Assembly (NCBI RefSeq): GCF_013266695.1
Contig: NZ_JABRXF010000001.1
Span: forward strand, 1,679,736 to 1,743,735
Direction of reading: 5' to 3'
Source: Hongsoonwoonella zoysiae
GTDB lineage: Bacteria > Pseudomonadota > Alphaproteobacteria > Rhizobiales > Stappiaceae
Length of the DNA stretch: 64,000 bases
Shown: piece after piece, positions 60,223 to 64,000 of the stretch
Numbering within the stretch: position 1 is the first letter of the stretch
Layout of the letters: each line of letters begins with the position of its first letter
The notes under the pieces: generated by a model
What the model was told of the DNA's origin: nothing
What the model saw: only the letters and a program-made list of their open reading frames with translations
Database searches by the model: none
Made by a program: the position numbers and the translations under genes

Positions 60223-61260
60223 ATGCTTGCCCGGATCAACAGACGCTCCCTGCTGAAATCCGCTGCCGCCGGCGCCCTGGCGCTCGCGGTCTCCTTCGCC
60301 GCCGTTGCGCCGTCCTTCGCCGCCGACAAGATCACCGTCGGCGCGCTGCGCTTTACCTCCCACGCGCCGAGCTTCGTGGCCTATGAGCGTGGCTATTTCG
60401 TCGAGGAAGGCCTGGACGTGGAGTTCAAGTTCTTCCAGGCCGCCCAGCCAATGGCGGTGGCGATCGCCTCCGGCGATGTCGATTTCGGCGTGACCGCAAT
60501 TTCCGGCGGGCTCATCAATATAGCCGACAAGGGTGCGATCAAGGTTATCGGCGGCGCGCTGAGCGAGGAGCAAGGCATCGACGGCCAGATGATCCTCGTC
60601 TCCAGGAAAGCCTATGACGAAGGCGTGAAAACGCCGGCCGACCTCAAGGGCCGCAGCTTCGGCATCACCCAGTCGGGATCGTCCTTCCATTACATGGCGC
60701 ATAAGATCGCCGACAAGGAAGGATTTGCGCGTTCCGAGATTTCCCTCAAGCCGCTGCAGAAGGTGGGGGCGATCATCGGTGCGCTGAAGAGCGGACAGAT
60801 CGACGCCTGGACCATCGTGCCCCATATCGCAAAGCCGCTTGCCGGTGGCGAGGAGGTCGAGGCGATCGGCATGGTTGCCGACTATATCCCGAACTATCAG
60901 GTGACGACCGTCTTCACCTCCACCGAAAACGCGACGGAAAAGCCCGAACTGACCAAACGTTTCCTGGCGGCATTCGCCAAGGGCGCGGCGGATTTCAACG
61001 CGGCCCTCGTCGACAAGTCCGCCGGGGATGAAGCAGCCGAGGATATGGTCAAGCTCATCCACAAGTACGTCTACACCGACAGGCCGTACGAGAAGGCGGC
61101 GCCGTCGATCCGTAATGGTGCGATGCGGATCAACGAAGGGGCGGCGCTCAACCTGACGAGCGTTAAGGACCAGCTCGACTGGTTCAAGTCGGAAGGGTTG
61201 GTGTCCGAAAGCGTTACGGTCGAAAAGCTTGTCGACGCAAGTTTCGTTAAAACCTACTGA
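60223..61260 (+). CDS. ABC transporter substrate-binding protein (NMT1/SsuA-like)
   Basis: A 345-residue periplasmic binding protein. The Tat-like signal is RINRRSLLKSAAAGALALAV then SFA...FAA, and the mature part begins DKITVGALRFTSHAPSFVAY, typical of the NMT1/THI5/SsuA group that binds sulfonates, nitrate, thiamine precursors or similar. VAIASGDVDFGVTAISGGLI is the usual ligand loop. ATG at 60223 has GGGAGG upstream. No permease or ATPase gene lies nearby, so its partners must be elsewhere. A strong terminator follows. Confidence 0.88.
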   Translation: MLARINRRSLLKSAAAGALALAVSFAAVAPSFAADKITVGALRFTSHAPSFVAYERGYFVEEGLDVEFKFFQAAQPMAVAIASGDVDFGVTAISGGLINIADKGAIKVIGGALSEEQGIDGQMILVSRKAYDEGVKTPADLKGRSFGITQSGSSFHYMAHKIADKEGFARSEISLKPLQKVGAIIGALKSGQIDAWTIVPHIAKPLAGGEEVEAIGMVADYIPNYQVTTVFTSTENATEKPELTKRFLAAFAKGAADFNAALVDKSAGDEAAEDMVKLIHKYVYTDRPYEKAAPSIRNGAMRINEGAALNLTSVKDQLDWFKSEGLVSESVTVEKLVDASFVKTY

Positions 61261-61274
61261 GTGCGCAAATAAAT

Positions 61275-61315
61275 GGGAGCGGCGAGCCCGATTGGTTCGC
61301 CGCTCCCGCTTTTCC
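61275..61315 (+). terminator. terminator of the substrate-binding protein gene
   Basis: GGGAGCGGCGA (61275-61285) and TCGCCGCTCCC (61297-61307) form a perfect 11-bp stem with an 11-base loop, followed by GCTTTTCC. It begins 15 bases after the stop codon. Confidence 0.85.
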
Positions 61316-61644
61316 GATTTGGCGGCTTCGATATCACGGCGACGTGATCAATCGTGAAAACGTGCCGAAACACGCTCCGCAGATGCTTTTTGGCCCGAAA
61401 ACCTGCCTTGTCAGGGTGCGTCGGGGCACTGCGGCCTAGAAATACGCAACGTAAGTTGTCGCGATGCGCGGAAATCCGGTGCGACGCGGGTTCTGGCGGC
61501 AATACGGACTCCGCACTCCGGGCCGCGCGGCGGTTCCCATTTGGTGATAGCCGATAAACCTTCTGTCCTGATTATGTGCTTGAGAAATTCAAATGCGTGC
61601 CTGTGTTCACAGGCTTCTGGCGCGTCAGATACCTGGTATGCGTA
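61316..61644. other. intergenic region upstream of the EAL gene
   Basis: I see no gene. The open frame of the EAL gene extends back to 61576, but the start with membrane-signal logic is at 61645. Nothing clear in the way of promoter or repeat. Confidence 0.45.
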
Positions 61645-63276
61645 ATGAAACGAATATTGCTTTACGGGCTGTCGATCTTGCTGAGCGCGGCGGTTTTATT
61701 GGCCGCGGCGCAGGCGATCCATCGCACCTTCGTCAATTCCTGGAACGAAAAACAGTTCGAGGAGTTCGCCGCGCGGGCGGCCACGCGCATGGACCTCGCC
61801 ATCGATCTTGCCGTGATCGCCATGAGCGAGCTGTCGGCGGCCGGCGAACTCGCCTGCACTGCGGAGGGCGAGGCGGCCATCCGGGACACGGTCTTCGCCT
61901 CCAGCGCGATCAAGGACATTTTCATCATGACCGGCGGCAAGGCCTGCCGCGCATTCGCCGAAAGCGACCTGATGCTGGAAACGGCCGTGGCGAACAAGCC
62001 GCGTTACGGCGCGCGTAACGCGCAGATCAGCCTGTTTTCCATGACGGACAATTCAGGCCATCCCGTGCTTGGCGTGGTCTGGACGCTGGCGCAGGATAGC
62101 GAAGCGATCGCCATCGTCAGCACCGATGCGCTGCTGTTCGATATCCTGCCGGCCGCCGTGCGCGACTTCGCGGACATGCGGATCGACCTGGGCGCGAGCA
62201 CCGTCGTTGCGAGTTACGAACCGAGCACCGGCAGGCTTGCGGACGAGGATGTGGTCGAGCGATATCGGGCTGCCTCCGCCAGGTATCCGCTGACGTCGCT
62301 GTTGCGGGTGAACCGAAACGCGACTTCGGGCTGGAACCGCGAGAGGCCCTTGTTCGTCGATATTGCGGCGATCATCGGCGCGATCATTGTCGGATCGCTC
62401 ATCGGCAAGCTGCTTTCGCGCCCGCCGTCGCTTGCTGGCGACCTGAAGAACGCGATCCGTTCAGGCGAGATCAAGCCGTATTTCCAGCCGATTATCTCGC
62501 TCGGCTCCAATGAAATCGTCGGCTGCGAACTGCTTGCACGCTGGCTGCGCCGCGACGGCACTATGGTTTCCCCGGCGGAGTTCATTCCGCTGGCGGAAAA
62601 CTCCGGCCTCATCGACGGCGTGATGGAGGCGATCCTCACCGATGCCGGGCCGCAGCTCGCCGGCCTCATCGCCGAACGGCCGTCTTTGAAGGTCAGTTTC
62701 AATGTGACGCCCCGCCAGTTCCTGAGCGAAGGCTTCGTGACGCGCCTCGGCGCGCTTATCCTCCAGTCGGGCCTTTCACGAGCCAGGCTGGTGGTCGAGG
62801 TGACGGAACGCCAGCAAATCGAGGATATGGCGCGCGCGCGCACCGTTGCGGCGGAACTGCGCGAGCAGGGCATTCACGTCGCGATCGACGATGCGGGCAC
62901 GGGGCACAACGGCCTTTCGGCGATCCAGACGCTCGGCGCGTCCTGTGTGAAGATCGACAAGCTCTTCGTCGACGGCGTGGTGACCGATCACCGGACACGC
63001 ACGCTGGTTGAGATGCTGGTGACCGTGGCGCGCGAATTCGGCATGACGACGGTTGCCGAAGGCATCGAGGATACCGAGCAGGTCGCCGTTCTCAAGGCGC
63101 TGGGCGTTCAGGAAGGGCAGGGCTTCCTCATCTCGCGCCCCGTTCCGGCGGCCGAGTTTCGCGAACAGGTGAACCGCTCCTCGCTGGCGGGAAAGGTCGT
63201 CGCCCTTGAAGGGGGCAGGCTTCCGAACGCGCCCGACCGGTCCGGCGCGCCGATGCGGCTGTCCGGTTGGCGGTAG
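61645..63276 (+). CDS. c-di-GMP phosphodiesterase with CSS sensor (CSS-EAL)
   Basis: A 543-residue inner-membrane enzyme. Two membrane helices (about 5-25 and ~230-252) flank a periplasmic CSS-type sensor with conserved cysteines (ELACTAEGEAAIRDTV; FIMTGGKACRAFAES). The cytoplasmic EAL domain keeps its active residues: EIVGCELLARW, VSFNVTPRQF, VEVTERQ, DDAGTGHNGLSAIQTLGASC, VKIDKLFVDG and TVAEGIEDTEQV. It should degrade c-di-GMP, with activity tuned by disulfide state. It could affect flagellar motility, whose genes open this window. Confidence 0.92.
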   Translation: MKRILLYGLSILLSAAVLLAAAQAIHRTFVNSWNEKQFEEFAARAATRMDLAIDLAVIAMSELSAAGELACTAEGEAAIRDTVFASSAIKDIFIMTGGKACRAFAESDLMLETAVANKPRYGARNAQISLFSMTDNSGHPVLGVVWTLAQDSEAIAIVSTDALLFDILPAAVRDFADMRIDLGASTVVASYEPSTGRLADEDVVERYRAASARYPLTSLLRVNRNATSGWNRERPLFVDIAAIIGAIIVGSLIGKLLSRPPSLAGDLKNAIRSGEIKPYFQPIISLGSNEIVGCELLARWLRRDGTMVSPAEFIPLAENSGLIDGVMEAILTDAGPQLAGLIAERPSLKVSFNVTPRQFLSEGFVTRLGALILQSGLSRARLVVEVTERQQIEDMARARTVAAELREQGIHVAIDDAGTGHNGLSAIQTLGASCVKIDKLFVDGVVTDHRTRTLVEMLVTVAREFGMTTVAEGIEDTEQVAVLKALGVQEGQGFLISRPVPAAEFREQVNRSSLAGKVVALEGGRLPNAPDRSGAPMRLSGWR

Positions 63277-63325
63277 CACATCGCGCAAAGCAGCGCTTCC
63301 GCACTCGAAAGGCTTCGACAAAAAC

Positions 63326-63358
63326 AAAACCCGGCTTCCATGCGAAGCCGGGTTTTTT
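63326..63358. terminator. bidirectional terminator between the EAL gene and prs
   Basis: AAAACCCGGCTTC (63326-63338) and GAAGCCGGGTTTT (63344-63356) form a 13-bp stem with a 5-base loop and T runs in both directions. It lies between two convergent genes. Confidence 0.92.
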
Positions 63359-63394
63359 GTGTTTGCGTTCAGGCTGCCGGTATTGTCCGGCGGC

Positions 63395-64000
<606 letters not shown>

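Overview
The window is GC-rich chromosomal DNA of an alphaproteobacterium, most likely a marine or salt-tolerant member of the Hyphomicrobiales (Rhizobiales). The basis for this is a Caulobacter-style flagellar cluster (fliF-fliG-fliH-fliN-flbD-flhA) with a SciP gene and CtrA-like and FlbD-like sites, the petABC / mtnP / apt neighbourhood common in this order, SorAB sulfite oxidation with an ECF sigma factor, and a fused glycine-betaine synthase. The genus cannot be fixed from the sequence alone.

Layout. 1-11590: flagellar genes (fliK, flgD, sciP, fliF, fliG, fliH, fliN, flbD, flhA). A sigma-54 promoter with an upstream palindrome precedes fliK, and a CtrA-like box plus a similar palindrome precede fliF. 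11671-18152: mixed housekeeping genes (GNAT proteins, mtnA, metallophosphoesterase, Nudix, xi-class glutathione transferase) and a 37-codon gene. 18172-25048: a minus-strand MoxR / DUF58 / BatA-like / DUF4159 membrane cluster. 25285-28085: DUF1285, Nudix, DUF6111 and CCA-adding enzyme. 28086-31606: an AT-rich region, a highly folded leader, a fused glycine/sarcosine/dimethylglycine methyltransferase, and metK, which makes its SAM. 31722-34275: Tim44-like protein, hemF, trmL.

The most notable part is 34835-37767. It is a two-gene operon with visibly lower GC, encoding a TIR-APAZ protein and a short prokaryotic Argonaute. This is a SPARTA-type defence system inserted between trmL and an ECF sigma / anti-sigma pair. 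In SPARTA, the Argonaute uses an RNA guide to detect invader DNA and the TIR domain then destroys NAD+.

38126-41283: ECF sigma factor, anti-sigma factor and SorA/SorB sulfite dehydrogenase, with an ECF-type promoter candidate before sorA and a pair of long palindromes between the convergent transcription units. 41517-50662: adenylate cyclase with TPRs, then petABC (cytochrome bc1) flanked by two closely related ABC exporters facing each other. 51230-55087: methylthioadenosine phosphorylase, adenine phosphoribosyltransferase, BluB, GNAT and two MaoC-like hydratases. 55344-64000: a family-2 methyltransferase (possibly DMSP synthesis), a GT25 glycosyltransferase, ychF-pth-rplY, an orphan ABC substrate-binding protein, a CSS-EAL c-di-GMP phosphodiesterase, and the 3' part of prs, cut by the window end.

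SAM-related metabolism recurs: metK, a three-step SAM-consuming betaine synthase, mtnA and mtnP for methylthioadenosine salvage, and apt for the released adenine. A family of about 100-bp two-hairpin repeats is scattered through intergenic DNA. Its stems differ between copies but still pair.
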